DNA of 57,907 nucleotides from CAYFPS01 sp964345075 (GCA_964345075.1 CAYFPS010000019.1:1-57907), one strand, 5' to 3'. Positions 1-10,092 are shown, counted from the first letter of the stretch. Translations and numbers: made by a program. The notes: a model not told the origin generated them from the letters alone.

Positions 1-82
1 GAGCGAAGCGAGACCCGAGGCACAGGACGGCTGGCCAAAAAATGAGTGGGAATTGATAGCTGTTGGGTGTCAGGCGTTAGCG

Positions 83-102
83 GTCCCCGCTTTCGCGGGG
101 AC
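83..102. repeat. GC hairpin with TTTC loop
   Basis: An 8-bp perfect stem GTCCCCGC / GCGGGGAC closes on TTTC. It is the inverse orientation of the CCCCCGC-GAAA-GCGGGGG hairpins at 277 and 895, so the same hairpin family occurs three times within 830 bp. Such CGCGAAAGCG hairpins are dispersed in the intergenic DNA of many GC-rich bacteria; no function is inferred here. Confidence 0.8.
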
Positions 103-130
103 AGAGGCGTCAGGCGTTAGCCTGAAGAAG

Positions 131-265
131 CAGCCAGTAGCCAGTAGCCAGTCGTCAGGCGTTAGTCGTCAGTCGTCAGTCGTTAGGCCTCTGCACTCGT
201 CCTTCGTCATTCGTAATTCGTCATTGTCCAAATCTGCAATCATCAATCTGCAATCAACAATCGTC
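131..265. repeat. Heptanucleotide tandem arrays (left group)
   Basis: Eight contiguous 7-mers fill 131-186: CAGCCAG, TAGCCAG twice, then TCGTCAG, GCGTTAG, TCGTCAG twice, TCGTTAG. A second array at 203-223 is TTCGTCA, TTCGTAA, TTCGTCA. A third at 231-265 is AATCTGC, AATCATC, AATCTGC, AATCAAC, AATCGTC. Each array keeps a strict 7-nt register while the unit itself differs between arrays. This resembles the short tandemly repeated repetitive (STRR) heptamers of heterocystous cyanobacteria in form; relation is not implied. Confidence 0.85.
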
Positions 266-276
266 ACCCCCTGTCA

Positions 277-294
277 CCCCCGCGAAAGCGGGGG
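277..294. repeat. GC hairpin with GAAA loop
   Basis: The stem CCCCCGC / GCGGGGG closes on a GAAA tetraloop and is preceded by GTCA. The same sequence with the same flank recurs at 895-912, so it is a dispersed hairpin element and not a chance structure. Confidence 0.8.
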
Positions 295-366
295 GCAATC
301 GGGAACTCTGTCGGGAACTGCGCTTGCTGGATCTGTCAAGACTCCTTGACGGCAGGGTCTTTCGGT

Positions 367-384
367 GCCAGACACGTGTCTGGC
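367..384. repeat. 18-bp perfect palindrome
   Basis: GCCAGACACGTGTCTGGC is fully self-complementary. It is followed at about 388 by GTGCCTGACAC. GTGCCTGACACC-like palindromic units are familiar as REP-type elements moved by REP-associated tyrosine transposases (established family knowledge); membership here is inference, and no transposase gene is in the window. Confidence 0.7.
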
Positions 385-430
385 GCGTGCCTGACACTTT
401 TCATACGCGAAATCATAACACAGCAACGAA

Positions 431-521
431 TAGTCACCAGTTTCCAGTTACCAGCCAGTTTTAAGAAGTATCCAGCTACACTTAGTTTCCAGATTCCAGC
501 TACCAGGTACCAGGTACCAGC
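431..521. repeat. Heptanucleotide tandem arrays (middle group)
   Basis: At 431-458 the heptamers are TAGTCAC, CAGTTTC, CAGTTAC, CAGCCAG. At 487-521 five more follow without a break: TTCCAGA, TTCCAGC, TACCAGG, TACCAGG, TACCAGC. The register is exact in each block, with non-repetitive DNA between them. Confidence 0.8.
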
Positions 522-552
522 CAGAACTTTACTGACCCACTGGCTTGCTGAC

Positions 553-698
553 GACTAACGCCTAACGCCTGTAGGCTCTTGAGCTGGCCACTGGCATCTG
601 CCTTCTAGGCCATTTGCCGACTGCGTCGACAACTGACCCACTGGCCTGCTGACGACTTCTTCTGGCTGAGGACTAACGACTAACGACTAACGCCTGTC
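553..698. repeat. GACTAAC heptamer arrays
   Basis: GACTAAC-GCCTAAC occupies 553-566, and GACTAAC three times then GCCTGTC occupies 671-698. The unit is the reverse complement of the GTTAGTC-type units at 152-186, so the same heptamer family is present in both orientations within the island. Confidence 0.75.
608..648 (+). repeat. 41-bp direct repeat, copy 1
   Basis: The 41 bases beginning GGCCATTTGCCGACTGCGTC are repeated exactly at 770-810. The unit contains GTCGAC in its centre and ends ACCCACTGGCCTG; a partial copy of its tail (ACTGACCCACTGGC) also lies near 530-544. No target-site duplication or open frame is associated with it. Confidence 0.9.
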
Positions 699-760
699 CA
701 CTTCAGCTTCGGCCCGAAGATGGTCCTTGCTGAAGTGGAGCCGTGCCGATGGGTCGGCAC
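697..760. other. Tandem hairpins, possible structured RNA
   Basis: TCCACTTCAGC (697-707) pairs perfectly with GCTGAAGTGGA (729-739), with an inner CTTCGGCCCGAAG stem in the loop. Directly after it, GTGCCGA (743-749) pairs with TCGGCAC (754-760) around TGGG. The arrangement could fold into a compact RNA, but no promoter or terminator is seen, and it may be only another repeat of the island. Confidence 0.45.
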
Positions 761-769
761 TTCGCCAGG

Positions 770-810
770 GGCCATTTGCCGACTGCGTCGACAACTGACC
801 CACTGGCCTG
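770..810 (+). repeat. 41-bp direct repeat, copy 2
   Basis: This is the exact second copy of 608-648. The two copies are separated by about 120 bp that hold a GACTAAC array and the hairpin pair at 697-760. Confidence 0.9.
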
Positions 811-850
811 GCAGGCAACTTGAAACTGGCTTCTGGAATCTGGTTTCTGA

Positions 851-892
851 CCGCTAACGACTAACGCCTGAGGACTAACGACTAACGACTGT
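851..892. repeat. Heptamer array, six units
   Basis: Six contiguous heptamers are CCGCTAA, CGACTAA, CGCCTGA, GGACTAA, CGACTAA, CGACTGT. It runs directly into the GAAA-loop hairpin at 895. Confidence 0.8.
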
Positions 893-894
893 CA

Positions 895-912
895 CCCCCG
901 CGAAAGCGGGGG
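895..912. repeat. GC hairpin with GAAA loop, second copy
   Basis: CCCCCGC-GAAA-GCGGGGG is identical to the element at 277-294, including the GTCA in front and the GC that follows the stem. Confidence 0.8.
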
Positions 913-948
913 GCAGGCGGGAGGAAAGCGGGGGCTACCGCCTTTCTC

Positions 949-969
949 CTCGTCATTCATCATTCGTCA
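949..969. repeat. Heptamer array CTCGTCA-TTCATCA-TTCGTCA
   Basis: Three heptamers match the TTCGTCA family at 203-223. The array ends nine bases before the -35 box of the tRNA promoter. Confidence 0.75.
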
Positions 970-977
970 TTTCTGAT

Positions 978-1006
978 TTGACTTTCCCCATTTCCCCCGC
1001 TATATT
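978..1006 (+). promoter_or_regulatory. Sigma-70-type promoter of the tRNA operon
   Basis: TTGACT (978-983) and TATATT (1001-1006) are separated by exactly 17 bases. The predicted transcript would start about 1012, just upstream of tRNA-fMet at 1021. It is the clearest housekeeping promoter in the window. Confidence 0.85.
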
Positions 1007-1020
1007 AGGCGTCTATTCAT

Positions 1021-1093
<73 letters not shown>

Positions 1094-1101
1094 TTTCACA
1101 T

Positions 1102-1175
1102 GGCAGTGTAGCTCAGCTGGTTAGAGCAGCGGAATCATAATCCGCGTGTCCGGGGTTCGAGTCCCTGCACTGCTA
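1102..1175 (+). tRNA. tRNA with CAT anticodon, probably elongator Met
   Basis: Acceptor GGCAGTG pairs with CACTGCT (first pair G-T), the anticodon stem GCGGA/TCCGC encloses ATCATAA, and the T-arm loop is TTCGAGT. CAT can be elongator Met or the lysidine-modified tRNA-Ile2 that reads ATA; the anticodon arm looks more like elongator Met, but I cannot settle this by eye. The tilS gene that would modify tRNA-Ile2 lies only 0.7 kb downstream. CCA is not encoded. Confidence 0.85.
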
Positions 1176-1177
1176 TC

Positions 1178-1199
1178 GCGTCCGCTTGGACGCTTTTTT
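1178..1199 (+). terminator. Rho-independent terminator of the tRNA operon
   Basis: GCGTCC pairs with GGACGC around GCTT and is followed by six T. It starts two bases after the mature end of the second tRNA, so it ends the tRNA transcript and separates it from the protein genes downstream. Confidence 0.92.
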
Positions 1200-1266
1200 G
1201 TTTGAATGTGAAACCGGGCTGTCACACCCGCCCGGCCTGTCGCCCAAAGGGCAAATCGGAATCAGC

Positions 1267-1866
1267 ATGAAGCCACATCGCAAGCCTTCCGCCAATGGTG
1301 GATCCTCGGCTGGCTCGGATCTGAATCGCAGGATCAATGCACTTGTTCTTCTTCTGGAGGAAAAGGGCCTGCTGGAACCGGGTGAGTTCGAAGACTCTCT
1401 GATGAACCTGAAAATCCAGCTGGGCGACCAGATGCCGCAGCTCAGCCGCCCGCCCAAGAAGGGCCATCAGCCCAGGGGTGGAGGCAACTATGCCGGCCCT
1501 GAGCGCCGCAGCGCAAACCGGCAGGATCGCGTCTCCAAGGGCAAGTCCCGCACGCCCGTCGCCCATATTTCCGGCGATGTGCTCAACGACGAAAACGGGG
1601 ATGTCATCAGCGGAGCCCAGCTCATTTTGCGCCGCTCCACCGAGGACAGCGCGCCCATCCAGTTCCGCTCGACCAAATCGGACATGCAGGGCCGCTTCAG
1701 TTTCCTCAACCTGCCCATGAACACGGACAGCGAGCCCGTGCAGGACTACATCTACCAGATTGAAGTCCGCTACCGCAACCGCACGCTGGATGTCCTGCGC
1801 AAGGTGGATCTTAACGCCGAACAGACCGTTCAGCAGCACATTCGCCTGAACCTCGTCGAGGCCTGA
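1267..1866 (+). CDS. Protein with C-terminal carboxypeptidase-regulatory-like domain
   Basis: The 199-residue product is not recognised as a whole. Residues 20-60 look helical and charged, 60-95 are a basic Pro/Gly/Arg-rich linker, and from residue 101 (ISGDVLNDENGDVISGA) to the end it reads like a carboxypeptidase-D-regulatory or similar Ig-like fold, with the usual GxV.D.NG...GA and D..G.F.F.NLP pattern. I chose the ATG at 1267 because an upstream TTG at 1186 would lie inside the tRNA terminator hairpin. There is no signal peptide, so it is probably cytoplasmic. Its stop abuts the TTG start of the next gene, so the two are likely cotranscribed. Function unknown. Confidence 0.75.
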   Translation: MKPHRKPSANGGSSAGSDLNRRINALVLLLEEKGLLEPGEFEDSLMNLKIQLGDQMPQLSRPPKKGHQPRGGGNYAGPERRSANRQDRVSKGKSRTPVAHISGDVLNDENGDVISGAQLILRRSTEDSAPIQFRSTKSDMQGRFSFLNLPMNTDSEPVQDYIYQIEVRYRNRTLDVLRKVDLNAEQTVQQHIRLNLVEA

Positions 1867-3609
1867 TTGTCCCTGTTGCCCGGCCTTGCCGCCGCGCTTC
1901 CTGATCCTGTGCCGAAGCGCTGGGTTGTTGCCGCTTCCGGCGGTGCGGATTCCCAGTATCTTGCCTTTAGCCTCTCCAGGCTGGCCGCCCAATATCAGGC
2001 CAGCCTTTGCCTCGTTCACCTGAATCATGGCCTTAGGGGTGCGGATTCCGATCTGGATGAAGCTCTGGTAAGCGATTTTACCCAAAGCCTAGGCTTGGAA
2101 CTTGTGCAAAGGCAAGCGCCACTTGCCCCAGGCGAAAACCTGCAGGCGGAAGCCCGGCGCTTAAGGCGTGAAGTGCTTTTGGAAGTGGCCGGGGAAGAGG
2201 GTCAGATCTTTCTGGGCCATCACGCCGCCGATCAGCGCGAGAACCTGCTGGCCGGGCTGCTCAAAGGCAAGCCGCCCTGGGCGATCAGTCTGATGCGGCC
2301 GCTAAAGGGACAGTGGTCGCGCCCCATGCTGAAGCTGGAGCCGCAGCTGATTCGCGCCCGCCTCAAAGCCGAAGAGATTCCCTTTCGAGATGATCAAAGC
2401 AACCTGGACCCCATGCGCTACGAGCGCAACTGGCTGCGTCACCGCGTGCTGCCCGGCATCATGCAGCATCCTGAAGGGCAGGCCCTGCTCGATCGCCTGC
2501 TTGCCGGCTGCCTGAATCTGCAAGATTCGCTTCATCAGCAAGTCATGGAACTGATTGAGCAGCTTGACCTTCAGCAAAGTGCAGGCGTGGCCTCGCTTGA
2601 ACGGAAGGCCGCTCTACATTATCATATCCTGATTCACGAGCTTGCGCTGCGCCGGGTGGCAGGCAAGCTGGCTCTTTGGGGGCGGGATCCATCACGCAAA
2701 CATCTTGAGCGCATGGTCGAACTCTGGCGAAAGGGTCAGACCGGAAGCCGCGTACCGACTGGCAGCCGCAGCGAGATGTCGCTGGGCCGTGAGCGGGTCT
2801 GGTTTCACAGCTCAAGGCCCGTGCCGCTTGTCAGGCTCATCTGGCCGACAGCCGGCGGGCCGCTGGTCGAGCGCAGTTTGCGTCCGGCCGACCGGCTGAA
2901 GGGAAAACTGCTGGCGGATCTTCTGGGCGAAAAGGGCGCGAGCCCCTGGGAAAAGCACTGCCAGCGCGTCATCCAGAGCCTTGATGGGCAGATTCTTGCT
3001 GCGCGCGGGCTGATTGATCAGGACGAAACTGAACCATCCATCATAGAGAACGGGAAGACCATGAGCCTTCGTATCGAAAACATGACTTTTGATGTGCTGA
3101 TCGACCGCCAGCGAATTGCCGAGCGTACCCGGGAACTGGCCGCCCAGATCAACCGCGACTATGAAGGCAAGAATCCCATTCTCATCATCGTGCTCAATGG
3201 CGGCTTTATTTTTGGTGCGGACCTGATGAAGGAGCTGAATATTCCCTGCGAAGTCGACTTCATCAAGCTCTCCAGTTATGGCGACGAAATGACCACTTCC
3301 GGCGAAGTCAAGATGAAGAAGGACTACGACAGCCTGGTATCCGGTCGCCACATCATTGTGGTGGAAGATATTGTCGATAGCGGACTTAGCCTTAGCTTTC
3401 TCAAGAAGAAGTTCAGCATGCAGGAGCCCGCGGGTGTCCGTTTTGCCACGCTCCTGCACAAGCCTGAAAACAGCCGGCTGGACTTTGAACTGGATTATGT
3501 CGGATTTGAAATCGGTCCCGAGTTCGTAATTGGTTACGGACTGGACTACAAGCAGAATTACCGCAACCTGCCGGAAATCTACGTGCGCGTGGATGGGCGG
3601 GACGAATAG
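1867..3609 (+). CDS. tilS-hpt: TilS-Hpt fusion: tRNA(Ile)-lysidine synthase / hypoxanthine phosphoribosyltransferase
   Basis: This 580-residue chain joins two enzymes in one frame. Residues 1-395 are TilS, which uses ATP to attach lysine to C34 of tRNA-Ile2 so that it reads ATA: the PP-loop SGGADS is at 24-29 and HLNHGLRG follows near 51. Residues 399-580 are hypoxanthine-guanine phosphoribosyltransferase, with the PRPP-binding loop VVEDIVDSG at 498-506. An internal ATG at 3061 begins the Hpt part and could give a separate Hpt product. The start is TTG at 1867, directly after the previous stop. TilS/Hpt fusions and close neighbours are known in Firmicutes (TilS/HprT of Listeria). ftsH follows, the classic tilS-hpt-ftsH order. 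Confidence 0.93.
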   Translation: MSLLPGLAAALPDPVPKRWVVAASGGADSQYLAFSLSRLAAQYQASLCLVHLNHGLRGADSDLDEALVSDFTQSLGLELVQRQAPLAPGENLQAEARRLRREVLLEVAGEEGQIFLGHHAADQRENLLAGLLKGKPPWAISLMRPLKGQWSRPMLKLEPQLIRARLKAEEIPFRDDQSNLDPMRYERNWLRHRVLPGIMQHPEGQALLDRLLAGCLNLQDSLHQQVMELIEQLDLQQSAGVASLERKAALHYHILIHELALRRVAGKLALWGRDPSRKHLERMVELWRKGQTGSRVPTGSRSEMSLGRERVWFHSSRPVPLVRLIWPTAGGPLVERSLRPADRLKGKLLADLLGEKGASPWEKHCQRVIQSLDGQILAARGLIDQDETEPSIIENGKTMSLRIENMTFDVLIDRQRIAERTRELAAQINRDYEGKNPILIIVLNGGFIFGADLMKELNIPCEVDFIKLSSYGDEMTTSGEVKMKKDYDSLVSGRHIIVVEDIVDSGLSLSFLKKKFSMQEPAGVRFATLLHKPENSRLDFELDYVGFEIGPEFVIGYGLDYKQNYRNLPEIYVRVDGRDE

Positions 3610-3628
3610 CAGGAAGGCCGAAAAGCGA

Positions 3629-5694
<2,066 letters not shown>

Positions 5695-5698
<4 letters not shown>

Positions 5699-6309
5699 GC
5701 CTGAGTCCCGAGCGGGAAGCCCGGATTCGTGAAGAAGTCCGCCAGCGGATTGCGGCGGAAGAAAGCGACCGCATTCGCCGCGAGGAAGCCCGGGCGGCCA
5801 GCGAGCGCGAGTTTCACGAAGAACAGCTGCGTCAGCGCATCGTGGACGAAGAGACACGCGCCTACTACGAGAATTCGCCCGACTACTTCGAGTTCATCAA
5901 CGAAAACGGTGATTCGGAGTGGCTCACCCGCAAGCAGATTCTGGCCCGTGAAGGTTACTTCGATTACGAAGAGCATGTGGAAGATCCCGACCGCGGCCGC
6001 CGCTTTGTCACCTTGCGCTTTTTCGCCTATGGCCTCTTGAGCCTTCTGCTGATTGGCTCCGGCATCCTTTACATGCTGGACGATCCGGCCACCCTGCACG
6101 TGCTTTGCAATGTGCAGGGCGCGGAAATCCTGATTGACGGCCAGCCCAGGGAAGAACGCACCGACGCGCGCATCGAGCTGGCCGCCGGCGAGCATCTGGT
6201 GGAGGTGCGGCATCTGGGCTATGTGCCCGATGGCGAGGCCTATCGCGTGATTGAAGTGAAAGACGGTGAAAGCCGCGAGCTTTCCTTCAGGTTGAAGGCG
6301 GCGCGCTGA
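5695..6309 (+). CDS. Membrane protein with coiled N-terminus and PEGA-like domain
   Basis: The 204-residue protein has a highly charged Arg/Glu-rich helix (4-55), a soluble linker, one membrane segment (105-128) and a C-terminal domain (133-203) that looks like PEGA: a short beta domain with the pattern of G-A-x-I-x-I-D-G and an L-A-A-G-E-H-x-V-E-V-R centre. By topology the charged N-terminus is cytoplasmic and the PEGA-like part is outside. It starts at the ATGA overlap with ftsH and overlaps the next gene by one base. PEGA domains occur in surface and cell-envelope proteins; no specific function is assigned. Confidence 0.8.
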
Positions 6310-7742
6310 TGGAGAAGCCGGTCTACATTGCCGGCGTCGGCTTTACCAACGAGCAGCCGGGCCGCAGCTGGAAGGGCCCGCTCTTTTTGCTGCTCCTGCT
6401 GATTGTGCTGGGCACGGCCGTCTGGTACATGATTCAGGATTACCGCTCCATTCCCGCCGAGTGCCTGCTGGTTATTGAAAGCCAGCCACCCGGTGCCGAA
6501 GTCTGGCTGAACCTTGAGCCCACAGGCAAACTGACCCCTGCCGAGATCAGCGCCCCAACCAGCGAGGAAGTGCTGGTGCAGGTGCGTATGGCCGGTCGCC
6601 AGTCAGATCCTCTCGGCTGGAAGCTTAGCCAGCAGGAGCTGCGTCAGGGTCGGGTCAGCTGCAGCTTTCTGATGAGCGAACTGGAAGCGCCCTACCAGCC
6701 CGAAGAAGCGGCACCGATCATCAAGGAAGATGTCGCGCCCCAAGTTCCCGCCAGGCAGCCACAAGCACTGGCCAGGCTACAGGCGACTGAGCGCAAGCAG
6801 CCCGCTGCCCGGGAGATAAAGCCATCCCCCACGCCTGCCCAGCCGCCTGTACAAGCGCCCGCCATCAGCTCTCACACGGTTTATCTGCTCAACTCCGATG
6901 AGGCCTATCGCCTGCGTGTGGACGGAGTGGAATTGCCCATTGCCGAAGCCATGCAGCTGGAAGCCGGTCCTCACAGACTGCAGGTGGATCTGATGTCGAT
7001 TCAGCTGCTGGATACCCTGCTTTTGGAAGGCGGCGAGCACCGCCTGCTGCTGCCCGATCGCTCCCACGTGGTTGAAGTGACCGTCATGCCCGCCCGTGCC
7101 GAGATCATCAGCCGCGAGCGCAGTCTGGGCCGGGGCCGCGTGCTTGTGCCGCGCATTCTTTTGCCCATGCAGCTGCGCTTTCCCACGCTGGCAGGGCTTT
7201 TGCCTCCGGCTGAATTTCTTCTGGACCCCGACGCGCCCTTGAAGCTCGAGTTCCGCCACACGGAACCCATGCACTTCGTATGGACATCACCCGACTCGCC
7301 AGACATGCGGGTGGAAGGGCTGGGCTATGTGCTGCCCGACCGGGGCTTTGTCAGCGACCGCGAGCATGGCCCGGAAATGGACGAGGCCCCCATGCTTTTG
7401 GGCCGCGCCTTTCACGATCGCAGGCCGGGTGGCGCCCACACTCTGCGCCTGCAGATCCAATTGCCTGAAGGCTTCCATTCCGGCTGGCCGGCGGATCTGA
7501 TGGTGGATGCCGTGGATTCGGGCGAACGCTTTCCGCTTACCCTGACCCGCCGCGCGACCCTTAGCGTCTTTGTCAACGATGTGGCTCTGGGCCGCGATCT
7601 GGTGCTGGACGAAGCTTCCGCGCCGCGCAGCTGGCCTGTATCACGCCTGCTGAAGCCCGGTCTGAACCGGATCGAGCTGCGCTCCACCGAAGAAGCCAAA
7701 AGCAGGACCCGCCTGCTCAAGGTCAGGCTGGATCTGGAATGA
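6309..7742 (+). CDS. Single-pass membrane protein with PEGA-like repeats
   Basis: The 477-residue product has a membrane segment at 24-42, a PEGA-like domain just after it (ESQPPGAEVWLNLEPTGK around 57-75), a Pro/Gln/Ala-rich linker (about 125-185), a second PEGA-like stretch (about 190-250), and a C-terminal half of beta character. The N-terminus is inside and the bulk is outside. Its ATG at 6309 shares a base with the previous stop, and its end overlaps the next gene as ATGA. The gene carries a TGTATCAC octamer at 7637. I do not recognise a named family for the full length; a structural or sensory role in the envelope is an inference. Confidence 0.78.
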   Translation: MEKPVYIAGVGFTNEQPGRSWKGPLFLLLLLIVLGTAVWYMIQDYRSIPAECLLVIESQPPGAEVWLNLEPTGKLTPAEISAPTSEEVLVQVRMAGRQSDPLGWKLSQQELRQGRVSCSFLMSELEAPYQPEEAAPIIKEDVAPQVPARQPQALARLQATERKQPAAREIKPSPTPAQPPVQAPAISSHTVYLLNSDEAYRLRVDGVELPIAEAMQLEAGPHRLQVDLMSIQLLDTLLLEGGEHRLLLPDRSHVVEVTVMPARAEIISRERSLGRGRVLVPRILLPMQLRFPTLAGLLPPAEFLLDPDAPLKLEFRHTEPMHFVWTSPDSPDMRVEGLGYVLPDRGFVSDREHGPEMDEAPMLLGRAFHDRRPGGAHTLRLQIQLPEGFHSGWPADLMVDAVDSGERFPLTLTRRATLSVFVNDVALGRDLVLDEASAPRSWPVSRLLKPGLNRIELRSTEEAKSRTRLLKVRLDLE

Positions 7743-9223
7743 TCCCGCTGGAGCGCGCATGGAACTGGCTGGGCGGGGATCTGCCCGGTGGCCCGATTCC
7801 GGTGCTCGCGCTGCTGGCCCTTTATCTCTTTCTGCTTTACAAGGTGATCAAGCCGCAGGGCATCCTGCGTGAAAGCTCGCCCCTTTCCTGGGCGCTGGCC
7901 GGTCTGTTGGTGGCCGTGGCCATGCATTCGGGCCTGAGGCTCTGGGCTGGCTACGATCAGGATCCCGCCCGCCTGGCGGTCTGGACGCCCGACCCCGTCG
8001 AGGACAGCCAGGCCTTTGCGCAGGGCCTTTCGCTGGAGCGTCGCCTGCGCCAGCTGGGGCTCGATCGCGCGCTTAATGGCTGGCAGCTGCAGATTGGCGA
8101 AGGCCTATTGCAGAACCATCGCCTGCAGCCAGCGACGGCCGAGCAGGCCGACAGCCTGATGAGCGCCCTTAAGCTGCGCCGCCTGTTGCAGCTTCGTCGT
8201 GGGCCGGCTGGCCTCGAATGGCTGCTCTGGGTGCGGGACTGTGATGTTACCGAGCTGCGTGATACAGGCAGTCTGGGTGACCCGGGCGACGAAAGCTGGA
8301 ATCCCTTCAGCGATCTGGCCTTGCCCGCTGGCCACGTACCCGATGCTGGCCTGATGCCCGCGCTCTATGCAAGCGTCGCGGACAGCGCCGGACGCTGGCT
8401 GGACCTGCCCGAAGGCCCGCTGCCACTGGCCGAAGATCTGCGCCGGGCCCGGCTCATGCTGGAGCTGGATGCTGGCCATCCGGACCTTGTCCGGGCAGTT
8501 AACCGCGGTCTGGCTGCGGAAGATTCCGCCGGTGCCGAAGGCTATTTGCTGGCCGCGCGCTGGTTCATGGAGAAGGGTGAGTGGGAATCCTGCACGCAGG
8601 CCCTGACCAACTGCCTCAGCATCGAGCCCCTGCATCCCGAGCTTCACTGGCTGATCAGCGCACTGAATGAAGACCGCTTGCCCTCTTTGGGCTACCACAG
8701 CCGGGCCGAAGCCCGCGCACGCTGCCTGGGCCTGCAGCCCCTGCACCTGCCCGCCCTGCATGTTCAGTGCCAGCACTGGATCGATTATCGCCGGGGCGAT
8801 CTGGCCACCGACAGCGCCGATCGCGCGTTATTGGTCTATCCACAGGACCCGGAAATTCACTTGCTAAGGGGCAACCTGGCCTACAGCCTGATGGAATTCG
8901 GGCCGGCCCGCCGTCACTACGAGGCTGTGATCAAGCTTCGTCCCAACGAAGTTCGCGCCTGGCGCAATCTGGGTCAGCTGCATTACCTGACCCGTGACTG
9001 GGCTGGAGCCATCGAGCCGCTTGGCCGAGCCGTGGAGCTGGGCAGCCCGCCCGAGATGCTCTATCTGCTTGGCGTCTGCCATCGCATGAACGGCAATCTG
9101 CCAGCCGCCATCGATGCCTTGAGGCGACGGATGAAACTGGGCGGTGACCCGGAGGAGCTGGAGCGTACCCGTCGCCAGCTGGCCGCCTGTTTTCCCGATG
9201 GCGTTCCGGAGCCGGCCGAATGA
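7739..9223 (+). CDS. Membrane-anchored TPR protein
   Basis: Two membrane segments (20-37 and 50-66) are followed by a large soluble region whose last 220 residues carry tetratricopeptide-like helical pairs, clearest at about 375-480 with the A-W-R-N-L-G-Q-L-H-Y and Y-L-L-G-V-C-H-R type helices. The protein of 494 residues likely presents the TPR domain as a docking surface. It overlaps the preceding PEGA gene and the following folP, both by ATGA, so the ftsH-to-folP block is one coupled unit. Two antisense-orientation octamers (GTGATACA) lie at 8259 here and at 9344 in folP. No enzyme motif is seen. Confidence 0.8.
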   Translation: MIPLERAWNWLGGDLPGGPIPVLALLALYLFLLYKVIKPQGILRESSPLSWALAGLLVAVAMHSGLRLWAGYDQDPARLAVWTPDPVEDSQAFAQGLSLERRLRQLGLDRALNGWQLQIGEGLLQNHRLQPATAEQADSLMSALKLRRLLQLRRGPAGLEWLLWVRDCDVTELRDTGSLGDPGDESWNPFSDLALPAGHVPDAGLMPALYASVADSAGRWLDLPEGPLPLAEDLRRARLMLELDAGHPDLVRAVNRGLAAEDSAGAEGYLLAARWFMEKGEWESCTQALTNCLSIEPLHPELHWLISALNEDRLPSLGYHSRAEARARCLGLQPLHLPALHVQCQHWIDYRRGDLATDSADRALLVYPQDPEIHLLRGNLAYSLMEFGPARRHYEAVIKLRPNEVRAWRNLGQLHYLTRDWAGAIEPLGRAVELGSPPEMLYLLGVCHRMNGNLPAAIDALRRRMKLGGDPEELERTRRQLAACFPDGVPEPAE

Positions 9224-10092
9224 AGCAGGCCCTGCTGGAGCGTCTGGAGAATCTTGATCAGCCGCCGCTGGTCATGGGCATTTTGAATCGCACTCCTGAC
9301 TCCTTTTCCGACGGGGGCAGGTTTTTCAATCCGGCCAATCCTCGTGATACACGCGCTGCCATGCGCGAGGCCGAGCGCATGATCACCGCCGGCGCGGAAC
9401 TGCTGGATGTGGGCGGCGAAAGCACACGACCGGGCGCACAGACCATCAGCCAGCAGGAAGAACTGGCTCGCGTCATGCCGCTGGTCAGGGAGCTGTGCAG
9501 GCTGGGTCTGCCTGTCAGCATCGACACCCGTTCGGCTCAGGTAGCGCAGGAGGCCTTGGCAGCCGGTGCCGTGATGGTCAACGACATCAGCGCGGCCAGT
9601 CATGATCCCGCCATGCCTGGCCTGCTGGCCGAATCCGGCGCGCTGTGCATTCTGATGCACATGCAGGGCCAGCCCGCAACCATGCAGCAGGCTCCCGCTT
9701 ACCAGAGCGTGGTTGATGAAGTGCTGGCCCATCTGCTTGAGCAGGCCGCGCGTCTGAAGAAGCTGGGTCTGCCTGCCGAACACATCCTGCTTGATCCTGG
9801 CATCGGTTTTGGCAAGAGACTGCTTGACAACGGAGAACTTTTTGCTCAGTTTTCCGGACGCGCCGCCGGCCATGGTCACAGGCTGGCCATGGGCGCTTCG
9901 CGCAAGAGCTTTATCGCCCAGCTGGAAGAGCAGCAGGGCCATGCCGTCAGCGATCAGTCGGAGCGTCTGGGCGCTTCGCTGGCAGCTGCGCTGGCATCGG
10001 CCATGCAGGGTTACCGGCTTCTGCGCGTACACGATGTGGCCCAGACGGTGCAAGCCCTGCGTGTCTGGAAGTGGATTGAGGCCTGCCGATGA
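9220..10092 (+). CDS. folP: Dihydropteroate synthase
   Basis: FolP condenses 6-hydroxymethyl-7,8-dihydropterin pyrophosphate with p-aminobenzoate in folate synthesis. The 290-residue protein shows the family signatures MGILNRTPDSFSDGG at 19-33, LLDVGGESTRPG near 63-75, VNDIS and DPGIGFGK. It begins in an ATGA overlap with the TPR gene and ends in another with rimI. Placement of folP directly after ftsH-linked genes is common in many bacteria, although here three membrane-protein genes are inserted between them. Confidence 0.96.
   Translation: MKQALLERLENLDQPPLVMGILNRTPDSFSDGGRFFNPANPRDTRAAMREAERMITAGAELLDVGGESTRPGAQTISQQEELARVMPLVRELCRLGLPVSIDTRSAQVAQEALAAGAVMVNDISAASHDPAMPGLLAESGALCILMHMQGQPATMQQAPAYQSVVDEVLAHLLEQAARLKKLGLPAEHILLDPGIGFGKRLLDNGELFAQFSGRAAGHGHRLAMGASRKSFIAQLEEQQGHAVSDQSERLGASLAAALASAMQGYRLLRVHDVAQTVQALRVWKWIEACR

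Larger units (their letters stand above)
1..960. repeat. Gene-free repeat island
   Basis: No believable gene is seen here; the two short open frames (53-349 and 346-558) run straight through repeats. The stretch is a mosaic of degenerate 7-nt tandem arrays, GC-rich hairpins with GAAA or TTTC loops, an 18-bp palindrome, a perfect 41-bp direct repeat and a pair of nested hairpins, listed separately below. The island ends just before the tRNA promoter. The left edge of the window cuts it, so its true extent is unknown. Confidence 0.85.

Noticed and set aside
53..558. Two short genes at the left end
   Set aside because: They run through heptamer arrays and hairpins, lack ribosome-binding sites, and give low-complexity peptides.
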